A DNA stretch of 54,140 bases from Mycoplana rhizolycopersici (lineage in GTDB: Bacteria; Pseudomonadota; Alphaproteobacteria; Rhizobiales; Rhizobiaceae), in NCBI RefSeq assembly GCF_013378445.1, contig NZ_JABXYK010000025.1, forward strand, positions 1-54,140, given 5' to 3'. Of this stretch, positions 8,774 through 17,662 are shown in pieces. The notes under the pieces are model-generated. The model made no database searches. It was not told where the DNA came from and was given only the letters and a program-made list of their open reading frames with translations. Position numbers and translations under genes: made by a program. Each line of letters starts with the position of its first letter. Positions within the stretch are counted from its first letter, which is position 1.

Positions 8774-10339
8774 TCACCCATGTTGTGCTGCGCGCAGGCG
8801 ACGCAGGGCATGCATGCTCTCCCGCAAGCCGCTCTGTCCACCGAGTTCGCGATAGATCCGGTAGGCGTCCCCGTAAGCGTCCGCATGGGCCGGTCGCGGA
8901 ACCGTATGCGTCATCGCCCGGGCGCCGAAACGCGCCGCTCCTTCGGCGTAATCGGCAACGACACCGCCCGCCACGGCGCCATGGATGGCGGCCCCGACCG
9001 CCGTCGCGTTTTCGATCTGCGGAACCTCGATCGGCTGCCGCAGAATGTCGGCCATGATCTGGATCAGCAGGGGATTGGCACGCGCCAGACCGCTGGTCAT
9101 CAGCACCCGATCCGGCACCAGCCCGCTCCCTGTGAAGAGGTCGAGCACGCTTCGCGTACCGAAGCACAGGGATTCCATCAGCGCCAGGTAGATTTCGGCG
9201 GCGGTCGTCTCCCGGGTCATCCCGACCAATAGCCCCGCCAGATTGCCGTCCGCGAAGGGCACACGGTTGCCGCCCCACCAATCGAGAGCTACCAGACGAC
9301 CCGCTGCAGGGGCAAGCTCGGCCGCCTCGCCATTGTAAGTGCCGAAGCTCTCGGCCATGTCCGCGCCGCGCGGAAACGTCCTGACGAACCAGCCGAGCGT
9401 ATCCCCGAAACTGGCCTGGCCGGCCTCGTAGCACCAGAGGTTCCGCATCGATCCGTCGAAGGCCATTCCCTCGATACCCGCAGGAAGCGAGGCAGGCTCG
9501 GCGTCGAGATAGAGATAGGCCGCAGACGTGCCGAGCGCCCCGACGAAACAGCCGGAGGCGGTTGCCCCGATTGCCGGCAGAACGACATGGGAATCGATGA
9601 CGGCGACGGCGACGATGGCGCTCCCCTGAATGCCCGTTCGCGACCGCCACTCCTGCGAGAGCGGGCCGGCCACTGATCCCACCGGCAACGGCGTCGAAAG
9701 CCGCTCTTCCAGGCCGTCGACCAGTCCCGCCGGATACCCGGAGGCGCTGTACTGAGCCTTGTAGGCGGCAAAGCCAAGGCCGCGCGCCTCCCTGCCGGTC
9801 AATTGCCAGACGAGCCAGTCGCCGCCCTCGATGAAGCGCTCGGTCGCAGCCCATGTCTGCGGCGCTTCCGTCGCGATCTGGGCAGCCTTTGCCAGCAGCC
9901 ATTCGCCGGAAACGCGTCCGCCAAAATTGTCGAGAAACGGCCCACCCCGGGCATTGATGGCATCGGCATAGGATTGGGCATTGTGCTTCCAGAGCTTCAC
10001 GTAGGCATTCGGTTCATGTGGATAAAGGCGCGACAACGGCGTTCCGTCCGAAAGCGCCGGCAGCGGGGAGCTTGCGGTGAAGCCGATGCCGATGCCTTCC
10101 ACCAGCCTGCCGCGACCCAGTCGCGACAGGATTTCGAAGGCCGCCTCCACATAGTCGTCAGCGTCCTGCAGGGCGAAATTCGGAGGCAGAGGCGTTCCGT
10201 CCCGCAAGATCCGGGTCATGATGCCGCTTCGATAGGCGTGGATATGACTGCCGACCTGTGCGCCCGTCGCGGTATCGATCAATACGCCGCGCGCCGACTC
10301 CGACCCGAAATCCAGCCCGACGATGTACGACTTTGTCAT
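8774..10339 (-). CDS. FGGY-family carbohydrate kinase, ribulokinase (AraB)-like
   Basis: The 521-residue kinase has the FGGY ATPase core. The N-terminal phosphate-1 motif IVGLDFGSESARGVLID resembles AraB, and the C-terminal domain has CYEAGQASFGDTLGWF, GLLVGMTRETTAAEIYLALMES and LMTSGLARANPLLIQIMAD. These features place it nearer ribulokinases than xylulokinases or glycerol kinases. It should phosphorylate a ketopentose or similar ketose in the cytoplasm after import. The ATG at 10339 was preferred over one 18 bases upstream because GGGAGGA precedes it by 6 bases. It is divergent from the ROK regulator gene and precedes the importer genes, with which it probably forms one catabolic unit. Substrate is unknown. 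Confidence 0.85.
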   Translation of the reverse strand: MTKSYIVGLDFGSESARGVLIDTATGAQVGSHIHAYRSGIMTRILRDGTPLPPNFALQDADDYVEAAFEILSRLGRGRLVEGIGIGFTASSPLPALSDGTPLSRLYPHEPNAYVKLWKHNAQSYADAINARGGPFLDNFGGRVSGEWLLAKAAQIATEAPQTWAATERFIEGGDWLVWQLTGREARGLGFAAYKAQYSASGYPAGLVDGLEERLSTPLPVGSVAGPLSQEWRSRTGIQGSAIVAVAVIDSHVVLPAIGATASGCFVGALGTSAAYLYLDAEPASLPAGIEGMAFDGSMRNLWCYEAGQASFGDTLGWFVRTFPRGADMAESFGTYNGEAAELAPAAGRLVALDWWGGNRVPFADGNLAGLLVGMTRETTAAEIYLALMESLCFGTRSVLDLFTGSGLVPDRVLMTSGLARANPLLIQIMADILRQPIEVPQIENATAVGAAIHGAVAGGVVADYAEGAARFGARAMTHTVPRPAHADAYGDAYRIYRELGGQSGLRESMHALRRLRAAQHG

Positions 10340-10402
10340 GTCATTCCTCCCGCGCACATGGCGCAGCGCATATCTATATAAAAGCGATCATAATTGTCCA
10401 TC

Positions 10403-10424
10403 TTATGTAAGATTTTTTACATAA
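10403..10424. promoter_or_regulatory. Perfect inverted repeat TTATGTAA-N6-TTACATAA, candidate ROK operator
   Basis: The 22-base element lies in the 163-base AT-rich gap between the divergent kinase (start 10339) and ROK regulator (start 10503) genes. Its outer half-sites TTAT-T/A-ATAA resemble those of ROK repressors such as Mlc and NagC. Position and symmetry fit an operator controlling both directions. Binding is inferred. Confidence 0.55.
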
Positions 10425-10502
10425 TATTTGTTCCGCTTTGCAAGAATGCCTTTATCTCTGCACGCTTTGCCGCTAGAGCGGTCAAACCAACGGAAGAGGC
10501 GG

Positions 10503-11735
10503 ATGGAAAAGATGCCACGCAGCGTAGATCTGGCGGTCCTCGAGAACGCCGGACGCATCCTGTCGCTGATCGCGACTGGGGCCGCGTCCTCACGCGCCGA
10601 GCTGTTGCAGGCGTCGGGGCTATCCCGCGTGACCGTCACCCAGCGCCTCAATGCATTGCTGGCCTGCGGACTGGTGCGCGAGACCGAACAGACGCTGCCG
10701 AGCGGCGGCCGCCCGACCCGGATGCTCGCGGTCAATGCCGCCGCCGGCTTCATGCTGGTCGCCAACATCGGCGAAACCCACATCCATCTTGCCGCGATGG
10801 ATCTCACGCCCGCCGTCATCGTGGAACGCACGCTGCCCTTCGATGTCGAAAGCGGACCGGAATCCACGCTGGTGCAGATGGCCGAGTCCTTCGCCCTCCT
10901 GGCATCCGAAGCCGAAAAAAGCCACGCGCCCCTTCTAGGGATAAGCCTGAGCCTGCCGACGCCGGTGGACTTCAAGCGCGGCCGCGTCGTGGGACCGTCA
11001 GTACTGCCCGGCTGGGACGAGTTCGACATCATCGGCCGGTTCCACGATCGCTTCGGCGTCCCGGTCTATGTCGAGAACGACGTGAACCTGATGACCATCT
11101 ACGAGTACCGGCGGAATTTCCCCGCGGCCGACGATATCCTGTTCGTCAAGATCGGCACCGGGATCGGCAGCGGCATGATTGCCGGCGGCCGCATCTTCCG
11201 CGGCGCGCAGGGCGCGGCCGGCGATATCGGCCATATCCAGTTTCCCTCGCCGGACGCCCCGCTCTGTCGCTGCGGCAAATTCGGTTGCGTCGAGGCGCGC
11301 GCGGCGGGATGGGCTATCGCCCGCGACCTTTCAGCCCGTGGCTTCGTGGCCGAGACGGCGCGCGACGTGATCGACCTCGTCGAACAGCAAAAGCCCGAAG
11401 CGATCATGCTGCTGCGAGCTGCGGGGCGGACGATCGGCGAAGCCGTCTCGGACGCCGTCAGCATCATCAATCCGAGCCTGATTATCGTTGGCGGCACACT
11501 TGCCCGCGGCGGAGAATTCCTGCTCTCCGGCATTCGCGAACTCGTCTACCAGCGCTGCCTGCCGCTCGCCACGCGCGAACTGTCGATCGTTCTCTCCGGT
11601 TCGCGGGAGGACAGCGCGATCTTCGGAGCGGCCTATCTGCTGCTCGACGATGTCTTTTCGCCCGCCCGCATAGAGGCGCTCATGCAGCGCTTCCTGCAAC
11701 TGAAATCCGAACCGCGATATCTCGACGCCGGGTGA
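10503..11735 (+). CDS. ROK-family transcriptional regulator
   Basis: The 410-residue protein combines an N-terminal winged helix-turn-helix (about residues 15-75, SRAELLQASGLSRVTVTQRL) with a ROK sugar-kinase-like domain. That domain has the conserved FVKIGTGIGSGMIAGG and the zinc-binding C-x-C-G-x-x-G-C-x-E motif (CRCGKFGCVE). ROK repressors of this build sense sugars and control transport and catabolic genes. It is divergent from the ribulokinase-like gene and very likely controls it. The ATG at 10503 follows GGAAGAGGCGG; an upstream ATG at 10428 lies close to the dyad and has no ribosome site. It converges with the DeoR gene, with an 11-base gap. Confidence 0.9.
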   Translation: MEKMPRSVDLAVLENAGRILSLIATGAASSRAELLQASGLSRVTVTQRLNALLACGLVRETEQTLPSGGRPTRMLAVNAAAGFMLVANIGETHIHLAAMDLTPAVIVERTLPFDVESGPESTLVQMAESFALLASEAEKSHAPLLGISLSLPTPVDFKRGRVVGPSVLPGWDEFDIIGRFHDRFGVPVYVENDVNLMTIYEYRRNFPAADDILFVKIGTGIGSGMIAGGRIFRGAQGAAGDIGHIQFPSPDAPLCRCGKFGCVEARAAGWAIARDLSARGFVAETARDVIDLVEQQKPEAIMLLRAAGRTIGEAVSDAVSIINPSLIIVGGTLARGGEFLLSGIRELVYQRCLPLATRELSIVLSGSREDSAIFGAAYLLLDDVFSPARIEALMQRFLQLKSEPRYLDAG

Positions 11736-11746
11736 AAGACGCGATC

Positions 11747-12580
11747 TCAGCCGCCCAAGAGGGATGCACCCGCCAGACGGCGCGACGACACCACCGTCAC
11801 CTTGCGTTCGGCCGCCCGCAGCGAGGCGAGCGCGTCCTGCGTGATGCCTTCGTCGGTAATCACCTCGTCGATCTCGGAAATGTCCGAGAGCGTACAGAAG
11901 CCGGGCGCGGTGAACTTCGAGCTGTCGACGAGAAGGATGGTCTTGCGGGCAGAAGCAATCATCGCGCGCTTCAGCGAGGCGACCTCGAGCGACGTTTCCG
12001 TCAGAAGCGTACCGGTCACCGCGGAAGCGCCCGTCATGCAGAGATCGGCATGCAGCGTCTTGATGAAGCTCTCGCCAGGCTCGCCGGCAAGGTGGCGATA
12101 GCCCGCGCGCACCGTGCCGCCCGGCAGGATGATGCGCCAGGATTTGATGTCAGCGGCGAAATCGGCGATCTCCAGGCTGTTCGTGACCACGGTCAGCGGC
12201 AGGTCCCGCTCCGCCGCGGCACGGACAGCCTCCATCACGGTGGAGGAACTGTCGAAGATCACGCTGTCGCGAGCGCTCAGCCTTTGCGCAGCCTCACGAC
12301 CGATAGCGACCTTCTCGGGATGCTGCAGCTCCGCGTTGACGGTCATCTCGCGCTCGAAGGTCGCCCGCATGGGCTGGAGGAGATGGGCGCCGCCATGCGT
12401 GCGCTCCAGGTAACCGCGCTCCACCAGATGCTCCAGATCGCGGCGTACGGTCGACTGCGAGCCGCCGATCGTATCGGCCAGTTCCTGGATGCTGGCCGCG
12501 CCGTTGACGCGCAGGTGCTCCAGGATCAAGGCCCGCCGCTTTGCCGGGACGATGTCGACGCGCTTGCTGGGAGACTCCAT
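11747..12580 (-). CDS. DeoR/GlpR-family transcriptional regulator
   Basis: This 277-residue regulator has an N-terminal DeoR helix-turn-helix (residues 13-70: RRALILEHLRVNGAASIQELADTIGGSQSTVRRDLEHL) and a C-terminal sugar-phosphate sensor domain with SVIFDSSSTVMEA and TILLVDSSKF, as in GlpR and AgaR. It probably responds to a phosphorylated sugar intermediate of the locus. The start has AGGTGA just upstream. It lies 116 bases downstream of the ADP-dependent kinase-like gene on the same strand and may be cotranscribed with it. Confidence 0.9.
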   Translation of the reverse strand: MESPSKRVDIVPAKRRALILEHLRVNGAASIQELADTIGGSQSTVRRDLEHLVERGYLERTHGGAHLLQPMRATFEREMTVNAELQHPEKVAIGREAAQRLSARDSVIFDSSSTVMEAVRAAAERDLPLTVVTNSLEIADFAADIKSWRIILPGGTVRAGYRHLAGEPGESFIKTLHADLCMTGASAVTGTLLTETSLEVASLKRAMIASARKTILLVDSSKFTAPGFCTLSDISEIDEVITDEGITQDALASLRAAERKVTVVSSRRLAGASLLGG

Positions 12581-12696
12581 GCTTCACCTGGCTGGTGGCC
12601 GGCCTTATGGCCGACCGATTTCGGATCAAATTCGACCAATCTCTATCAAATCGCGTCGCCCCAATCTACCATCGCGAACCGGCAATCAGCGCTCGT

Positions 12697-13965
12697 TCAC
12701 GCCTGATGGAGGGCAAAACGAGCCGCCGCGTTACTGTTCCGGCCCAGTATCAACAGGCAGCCGGCAGTGAAACTGTCGCCAAGACCGAGCGTTGTCGCTG
12801 GCTTTTCCACATAAGGCGAGGCGCAGGCGACGAACGTCCACCGCCCCTTGCGAACGAAGGTCTCGAACGGAAGCGGATGGAATACCGCTGCGCGATCGGT
12901 AGCGATCGTTCTGGCAGGCGCTCCATATGCCGCCCGGGCGCTGGCGATCGCGCAACCCGCCATCAGCGCCAGCTCCTCTTCCTTCGGATCGTTGATCGTC
13001 ACGGCTGCAGCCCAGGTGTCGGCATGAACGCAGACACGATCGAGATCCAGCCTCTCACCGAGTTCCAGCAGCGCCTCCATGGGATGATGCGCCTCGGGAT
13101 TCATGGCGAGAAGCTCCGAGTGGCTCATGCCGAGCGACGTGATGGCGCCGCCCGCTTCCGCCAGCACGTCCTCGACCGCCTGCTGCGTAGCATAGCCGGC
13201 CAGCTCGAAATGGATGGTTGTCAGACCCGCCGCCTTCCAGTCGCGACTGAGGGCGAAGACGTGGCGACTGGATGCCCGAACCTTGTCTACGGCCACGTCG
13301 TTCAACCCGGACAGCAGCCCGGCCGCCGCCGAAGACGCCAGCCGGCGCGACATGGCCTCGAACTCCGCGTCAAGCTGGATACCGCGGTCGCAAAAGCGGA
13401 CGATCACACGTGACGAGCGCGTGGGCACGATGCCGCCGATCGGCCGGCCGGCGGTAAATTCGAATATGAAGATCTCCGGTATGTGCGAACCGCGGAGGGA
13501 TACGGTATCGGCGGTCTTCAACACACCTTTTTCGGCGAGCAGGACGCCTTCCGGGATCTCGCGCAACATCGCCGCGTGCCGATCCTCTACTGCGACCAGC
13601 GACCGGACGCCGAGCTGTCCAAGAACCCAGGCGGCCTGCGGCCCGGTACCACCCAGGGCGAAGCGCAGCTTGAGGCGCTCCCGCAGCCAGGCCGGACCGT
13701 CCGCCCAGTCGAAACGCACCTCTCCGCCGACGCCACGGCCGGCACGCGCCAGCAGCAGGTTGGCAAGCTGTCCCGCCGGGGTCTCCGCAGGCGCATCGAG
13801 AAGCGGCTGGATATCCTGCATGTCGACCCGCGCATCGATACAGGCGCTTATGCCGCAGAGAAAGAGCCCAGCCTCGGACAAGGCCGCCCCGCCGAGGGGA
13901 CCGGTCTGTGGCTCGGACAGGGCGGCATAGCGGTCCGCCCACGCCCCGTTGAAGACGTCACCCAT
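12697..13965 (-). CDS. ADP-dependent phosphofructokinase/glucokinase family protein
   Basis: The 422-residue product resembles the ADP_PFK_GK family of the ribokinase fold. Visible features are GGTGPQAAWVLGQLG after residue 100 (sugar-binding lobe), HADTWAAAVT and, near the C-terminus, TLGLGDSFTAGCLLIL, whose GxGD supplies the catalytic Asp. Archaeal members phosphorylate glucose or fructose 6-phosphate with ADP as donor; bacterial members are uncommon. Here it is divergent from the aldolase-like gene and cotranscribed with a DeoR regulator, so it may phosphorylate a sugar phosphate before cleavage. GAGGAGGAG lies upstream of the ATG. Substrate and phosphate donor are not determined. Confidence 0.7.
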   Translation of the reverse strand: MGDVFNGAWADRYAALSEPQTGPLGGAALSEAGLFLCGISACIDARVDMQDIQPLLDAPAETPAGQLANLLLARAGRGVGGEVRFDWADGPAWLRERLKLRFALGGTGPQAAWVLGQLGVRSLVAVEDRHAAMLREIPEGVLLAEKGVLKTADTVSLRGSHIPEIFIFEFTAGRPIGGIVPTRSSRVIVRFCDRGIQLDAEFEAMSRRLASSAAAGLLSGLNDVAVDKVRASSRHVFALSRDWKAAGLTTIHFELAGYATQQAVEDVLAEAGGAITSLGMSHSELLAMNPEAHHPMEALLELGERLDLDRVCVHADTWAAAVTINDPKEEELALMAGCAIASARAAYGAPARTIATDRAAVFHPLPFETFVRKGRWTFVACASPYVEKPATTLGLGDSFTAGCLLILGRNSNAAARFALHQA

Positions 13966-14443
13966 TGCCGCGCACTCCTCCTCACCCGGCTACGGCGTCA
14001 ATTGCTATCATTCTCTTCCATGTCGTCAATGCGGGAATTGGCAAATTCGCGAATATTGCGCGAGAGCACGAAGATTTTTGCATCGAATTTGTCGAAAGCC
14101 GCGGATCCTGAGGATGACGACGCGACATCCGAAGAGAACCGCGAGGGATTTCATGCACTGCATCGGCGTTGGTGACTGAACCCTGTGCAAGTTGCGGCGG
14201 GCAAAGGAGTTGGCTCAGCAATTCCAAAAACTATATTATTTTATTGATATAAATAACTTTTTCAAAAAACAGCGCAGTTCATACATATTGCGTGAAGACG
14301 GAGGACCGCTCAAAGCAGCACCAAATTAGAGAGATATAGGTAGTTATTGACAGATTATGGAAATTCTTTCCTTATGGCGGGGAAGAAGGTGGAGACCGCC
14401 AACTCTCCACTCAGAACAAGACGATCTGAAGCGAGGAACACCG
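13966..14443. promoter_or_regulatory. Divergent intergenic region of the ADP-kinase-like and aldolase-like genes
   Basis: This 478-base non-coding stretch must hold both divergent promoters. The part 14218-14300 is strongly AT-rich. It contains the perfect inverted repeat TTATTT-N9-AAATAA (14236-14256), whose half-sites resemble those of the ROK operator candidate at 10403-10424. Short open frames here show no coding character. No RNA gene or riboswitch fold was recognised. Confidence 0.5.
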
Positions 14444-15460
14444 ATGCTCACGAGACTCGACAGGAAGCTGGCGAACATCCGCGCCGGCCGCTACAAGCCG
14501 ACCGACTTCATCATTGCCGACGCCAAGGACAGCGATGTGGGTGCCGGCGTCACCGCGACGGGGTTCGACTATTCGGTCAAGCCGCCGCGCCGCCGCAGCC
14601 GCCAGGAATTCATTGCCCAGATCGAGGAGATCATCCAGCAGGATATCGTCGATATCATGCTGGTGTCGCAATCCAATCTGGATCTTCTGGACGAGCGCGG
14701 CGCCTTCCTCGGCAGCGAGATGAAGCCCGCCATCCGGGGCAATCTGGAAACGATGTGCTGGGGCGCGGTCCGTCATGGCACCTATACGCAGACCCCGTCC
14801 ATACCGTTCCGCGACGCAAACTTGGCGCGCGCGATCGCCAACTATCCGACGTCGGGGACGGACCTCGCGCTTTATTCGGTCTCGTTCAGCAATGACGTCG
14901 AACGCGACGTCCGTACGCTGAACGCATTTGCCGAATTCCGCGCCGAAGCCGCGCGCAACAATTTCAAGTACTTCTACGAGGTCTTCAATCCGAGCGTCGA
15001 CATCGGCCTTGACCGCGAGCAGATCGGCGAGTTCGTAAACGACCACATCATCAAGTCGTTGGCCAGCGTACCGCGCGCGGATCGCCCGCTGTTCCTCAAG
15101 ACGCCCTACAACGGGCCGAAGGCGCTGGAAGAACTGGTGAACTTCGATTCCGAACTCATCGTCGGCGTGCTCGGCGGTGGCGCGGGCACGACGCGCGACA
15201 CGTTCGAGCTCGTTGCCCAGTCCGAACGCTACGGCGCGCGGCTTGCGCTTTTCGGCCGCAAGATCAACCTCGCCGAAGCGCCGCTGCATCTGATCGTCCT
15301 GATGCGCGCCGTCGCCGACGGCACGCTCGGTCCGGAGGAAGCCGTTCGCGCCTATCATGGCGAACTGCAAAAACTCGGGCTGCCCCCGACCCGCACGCTT
15401 GCCGACGACCGGCAGATCACCGAGGACGTCCTGAAGGTCGCAGCCGCCAAGGCCGCCTGA
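14444..15460 (+). CDS. Class I aldolase-like TIM-barrel protein
   Basis: The 338-residue product shows features of a Schiff-base aldolase: strand-end Lys219 in FLKTPYNG, a later glycine-rich phosphate-binding-like loop (GVLGGGAGTT, residues 241-250), and ALFGRKIN in the last barrel strand. The family is not one I can name confidently; it recalls DeoC/LacD/YihT-type class I aldolases. In this locus it would cleave a phosphorylated ketose produced by the two kinases. The ATG at 14444 follows GAGGAA at a proper distance; the 29-residue upstream extension lacks support. It is divergent from the ADP-dependent kinase homologue. Confidence 0.6.
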   Translation: MLTRLDRKLANIRAGRYKPTDFIIADAKDSDVGAGVTATGFDYSVKPPRRRSRQEFIAQIEEIIQQDIVDIMLVSQSNLDLLDERGAFLGSEMKPAIRGNLETMCWGAVRHGTYTQTPSIPFRDANLARAIANYPTSGTDLALYSVSFSNDVERDVRTLNAFAEFRAEAARNNFKYFYEVFNPSVDIGLDREQIGEFVNDHIIKSLASVPRADRPLFLKTPYNGPKALEELVNFDSELIVGVLGGGAGTTRDTFELVAQSERYGARLALFGRKINLAEAPLHLIVLMRAVADGTLGPEEAVRAYHGELQKLGLPPTRTLADDRQITEDVLKVAAAKAA

Positions 15461-15516
15461 CCGCGGAACGCCGGCGCAACGCTTGACAGCCTGGCCGGCG
15501 TCGCCCGCCTGCTAAT

Positions 15517-15550
15517 GCGTATCGCGTGGAACAGCATTCACGCGACACGC
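15517..15550. terminator. Hairpin terminator between convergent aldolase-like and LLM genes
   Basis: GCGTATCGCGTG (15517-15528) pairs with CACGCGACACGC (15539-15550) with one mismatch and a 10-base loop, followed by a T-rich stretch. It lies between convergent genes and could serve the + strand transcript. Confidence 0.55.
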
Positions 15551-15611
15551 TTTCAGGTCTTCGTTTTTGCGCCTGTCGTTATCGGCGCCGCACACTTTTG
15601 CGCGCCATGCG

Positions 15612-16634
15612 TTACCGCCAGCCGAGCGCGGGTGCCACGTGCTTCAGGATCGCTTCGATGACGTGCGCGTTGTAGTCCACGCCGAGTTGGTTCGGGACGG
15701 TCAAAAGCAGCGTATCGGCCTCGGCGATCGCTTCGTCTTCCGCAAGCTGCCTGACGAGAGCTTCCGGCTCGGCCGCATACGAGCGTCCGAAGATCGCACG
15801 CGTGTTCTCGTCGATGAAGCCGATCGAATCGCTCTCCTTGCCACCCTGCCCGAAATAGACGCGGTCACGTTCATCGGTGAGCGCGAAGATGCTACGGCTT
15901 ACGGAAACGCGGGGCGTACGCGTATGCCCCGCTTCTTTCCAGGCCTCGCGGTAGGCGCGGATCTGCGCGGCCTGCTGCACATGGAACGGCTCGCCCGTCT
16001 CGTCGTCCTTCAACGTCGAACTTTGCAGGTTCATGCCGAGCTTCGCGGCCCAGACGGCCGTGGCGTTCGAACCGGCGCCCCACCAGATGCGCTCTCCCAG
16101 CCCCTCTGAATAAGGCTCGAGCCGCAACAGGCCCGGCGGATTTGGAAACATCGGGCGCGGATTGGGCTTTGCGAAGCCGTTGCCCTTCAACGCCTCGATA
16201 AACACCTCGGCGTGGCTGCGACCCATGTCGGCGTCGGTCTTGTCGTCTTCCGGCTGGTATCCGAAATAGCGCCAGCCGTCGATCACCTGCTCGGGCGAGC
16301 CGCGGCTGATGCCCAGTTGCAGCCGTCCGCCGGCGATCAGGTCGGCCGCTCCCGCGTCCTCCGCCATGTAGAGAGGGTTCTCATATCGCATGTCGATGAC
16401 TGCGGTGCCGATTTCTATGCTTTTTGTCTTCGCCCCCACGGCCGCAAGAAGTGGAAAAGGCGACGCCAGCTGCCGGGCAAAGTGGTGCACGCGGAAATAG
16501 GCGCCATCCGCGCCGAGTTCCTCGGCGGCGACGGCGAGATCGATGGACTGAAGCAGGGCGTCGCCGGCGGAGCGGGTCTGCGACTGCGGCGAGGGGGACC
16601 AGTGGCCAAAGGAAAGGAAACCGATTTTCTTCAT
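15612..16634 (-). CDS. LLM-class flavin-dependent oxidoreductase
   Basis: The 340-residue protein matches bacterial luciferase-like monooxygenases: N-terminal MKKIGFLSFGHW, ADGAYFRVHHFARQLASPFPLLAAVGAKT, IEIGTAVIDMRYENPLYMAED and RLQLGISRGSPE. These enzymes use reduced FMN or F420 for oxygenation or hydride transfer; the substrate cannot be predicted. The ATG at 16634 places the first beta strand correctly; an earlier start at 16700 would add a non-homologous tail. The gene is divergent from minC and is not obviously linked to its neighbours. Confidence 0.85.
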   Translation of the reverse strand: MKKIGFLSFGHWSPSPQSQTRSAGDALLQSIDLAVAAEELGADGAYFRVHHFARQLASPFPLLAAVGAKTKSIEIGTAVIDMRYENPLYMAEDAGAADLIAGGRLQLGISRGSPEQVIDGWRYFGYQPEDDKTDADMGRSHAEVFIEALKGNGFAKPNPRPMFPNPPGLLRLEPYSEGLGERIWWGAGSNATAVWAAKLGMNLQSSTLKDDETGEPFHVQQAAQIRAYREAWKEAGHTRTPRVSVSRSIFALTDERDRVYFGQGGKESDSIGFIDENTRAIFGRSYAAEPEALVRQLAEDEAIAEADTLLLTVPNQLGVDYNAHVIEAILKHVAPALGWR

Positions 16635-16842
16635 GATGTTGCTGCCCGATCTTCTCTTCGAGTGTCGCGCCCATTGTTGCCACAGGAGGCATTGGCGCAA
16701 TAGTCGGGGAATGACGAACGGACTGTTCAGCCATCTGCGCCATCGGCCAAGCGCCCTGCAACTTCCCGCTGCGCATCACCCTGTTGAAGCAGGACAGGCG
16801 GACACGCGCCGGGTCGCATTCGTTACGCAAGGCAGCCGTCCG

Positions 16843-16858
16843 TTAACCTTTTGTTAAC
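16843..16858 (+). promoter_or_regulatory. Exact CtrA-type site upstream of minC
   Basis: TTAA (16843-16846), seven bases, then TTAAC (16854-16858) is a full match to the CtrA consensus TTAA-N7-TTAAC. It lies 50-65 bases before the preferred minC start codon. CtrA is the cell-cycle master regulator of alphaproteobacteria, and control of minCDE by CtrA has been reported for Sinorhizobium. Use here is inferred from the match and position. Confidence 0.65.
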
Positions 16859-16907
16859 CGTGAATCGCGTACCTATCGAGAACGAAAAATTAACGAAGAT
16901 TTCCAAC

Positions 16908-17630
16908 GTGTTAACAGAAGCTCGCTCAATCCGAATCAAGGGCAGGTCGTTCCTTGCGCTGATGCTATCGCCGGAACTCCCGCTCGACGACTGGCTCGCC
17001 CGGCTCGATGATCTGGCCGGTCGTTCCGCGGGGTTCTTCCTGGAAAGGCCGATCGTACTCGACGTCGCCGAACTCGACATCGACCGGACCCAGTTGAAGG
17101 AACTGCTCGCAGAGCTCGCAAACCGGAACGTGCGCATCATGGGTATCGAGGGCGGTCGCCCGTCGATTATGGGACCCGGCATGCCGCCGGCCATGCGCGG
17201 CGGCAGACCCGCCCCGGACGTCGAAGTCCCGGCCGCAGAACCGGCGCAGGCCGCGGAGAAGGCGGCCGAGGTTCTTCCGGAGGCGCAGCCGATACGGGCT
17301 CCGGCGTCGATGATCGTCAGGGAGCCGGTGCGCTCCGGGCAATCAATAATCTTTCCCGAAGGCGACGTCACGGTCATTGGATCGGTTGCCTCCGGCGCGG
17401 AAATCATCGCCGGCGGTTCGGTGCACATCTACGGCACCCTCAGGGGACGTGCACTGGCCGGTTCGGTTGGCAATGCGGGAGCGCGGATCTTCTGCCGCAG
17501 GCTGGAAGCGGAACTGCTGGCAATCGACGGCGTCTACAAAACCGCCGAAGACATGGCGCCCGACCTGCGCGGCCAGGCGGTGCAACTCTGGCTCGACGGC
17601 GACTCGATCAAGGCGGAAAGACTAAACTGA
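16908..17630 (+). CDS. minC: Septum site-determining protein MinC
   Basis: MinC inhibits FtsZ polymerisation and, recruited by MinD to the membrane, blocks division away from midcell. The 240-residue form starting at this GTG has the N-terminal FtsZ-interacting domain ([14 protein letters not shown] onward), a Pro/Ala/Glu-rich linker around residues 85-130, and the C-terminal beta-helix domain. The latter includes [24 protein letters not shown] and [16 protein letters not shown]. The start is uncertain: a TTG at 16851 and a GTG at 16860 extend the frame, but the first overlaps the CtrA site and neither has a ribosome site. The GTG at 16908 matches where rhizobial MinC usually begins. It heads a minCDE operon. 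Confidence 0.9.
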   Translation: MLTEARSIRIKGRSFLALMLSPELPLDDWLARLDDLAGRSAGFFLERPIVLDVAELDIDRTQLKELLAELANRNVRIMGIEGGRPSIMGPGMPPAMRGGRPAPDVEVPAAEPAQAAEKAAEVLPEAQPIRAPASMIVREPVRSGQSIIFPEGDVTVIGSVASGAEIIAGGSVHIYGTLRGRALAGSVGNAGARIFCRRLEAELLAIDGVYKTAEDMAPDLRGQAVQLWLDGDSIKAERLN

Positions 17631-17662
17631 GCCGGCTGCCGGCCAGCAACAGGAGCGGGAAG

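Noticed and set aside
10394-12706. A 770-codon open frame on the + strand across the ROK and DeoR genes
   Set aside because: It is a shadow frame in GC-rich DNA: no domain is recognisable, composition is Arg/Pro-rich, and it overlaps two well-supported regulator genes.
13949-14179. Short + strand open frames in the gap between the ADP-kinase-like and aldolase-like genes
   Set aside because: They lack ribosome sites and coding character and overlap the divergent promoter region.
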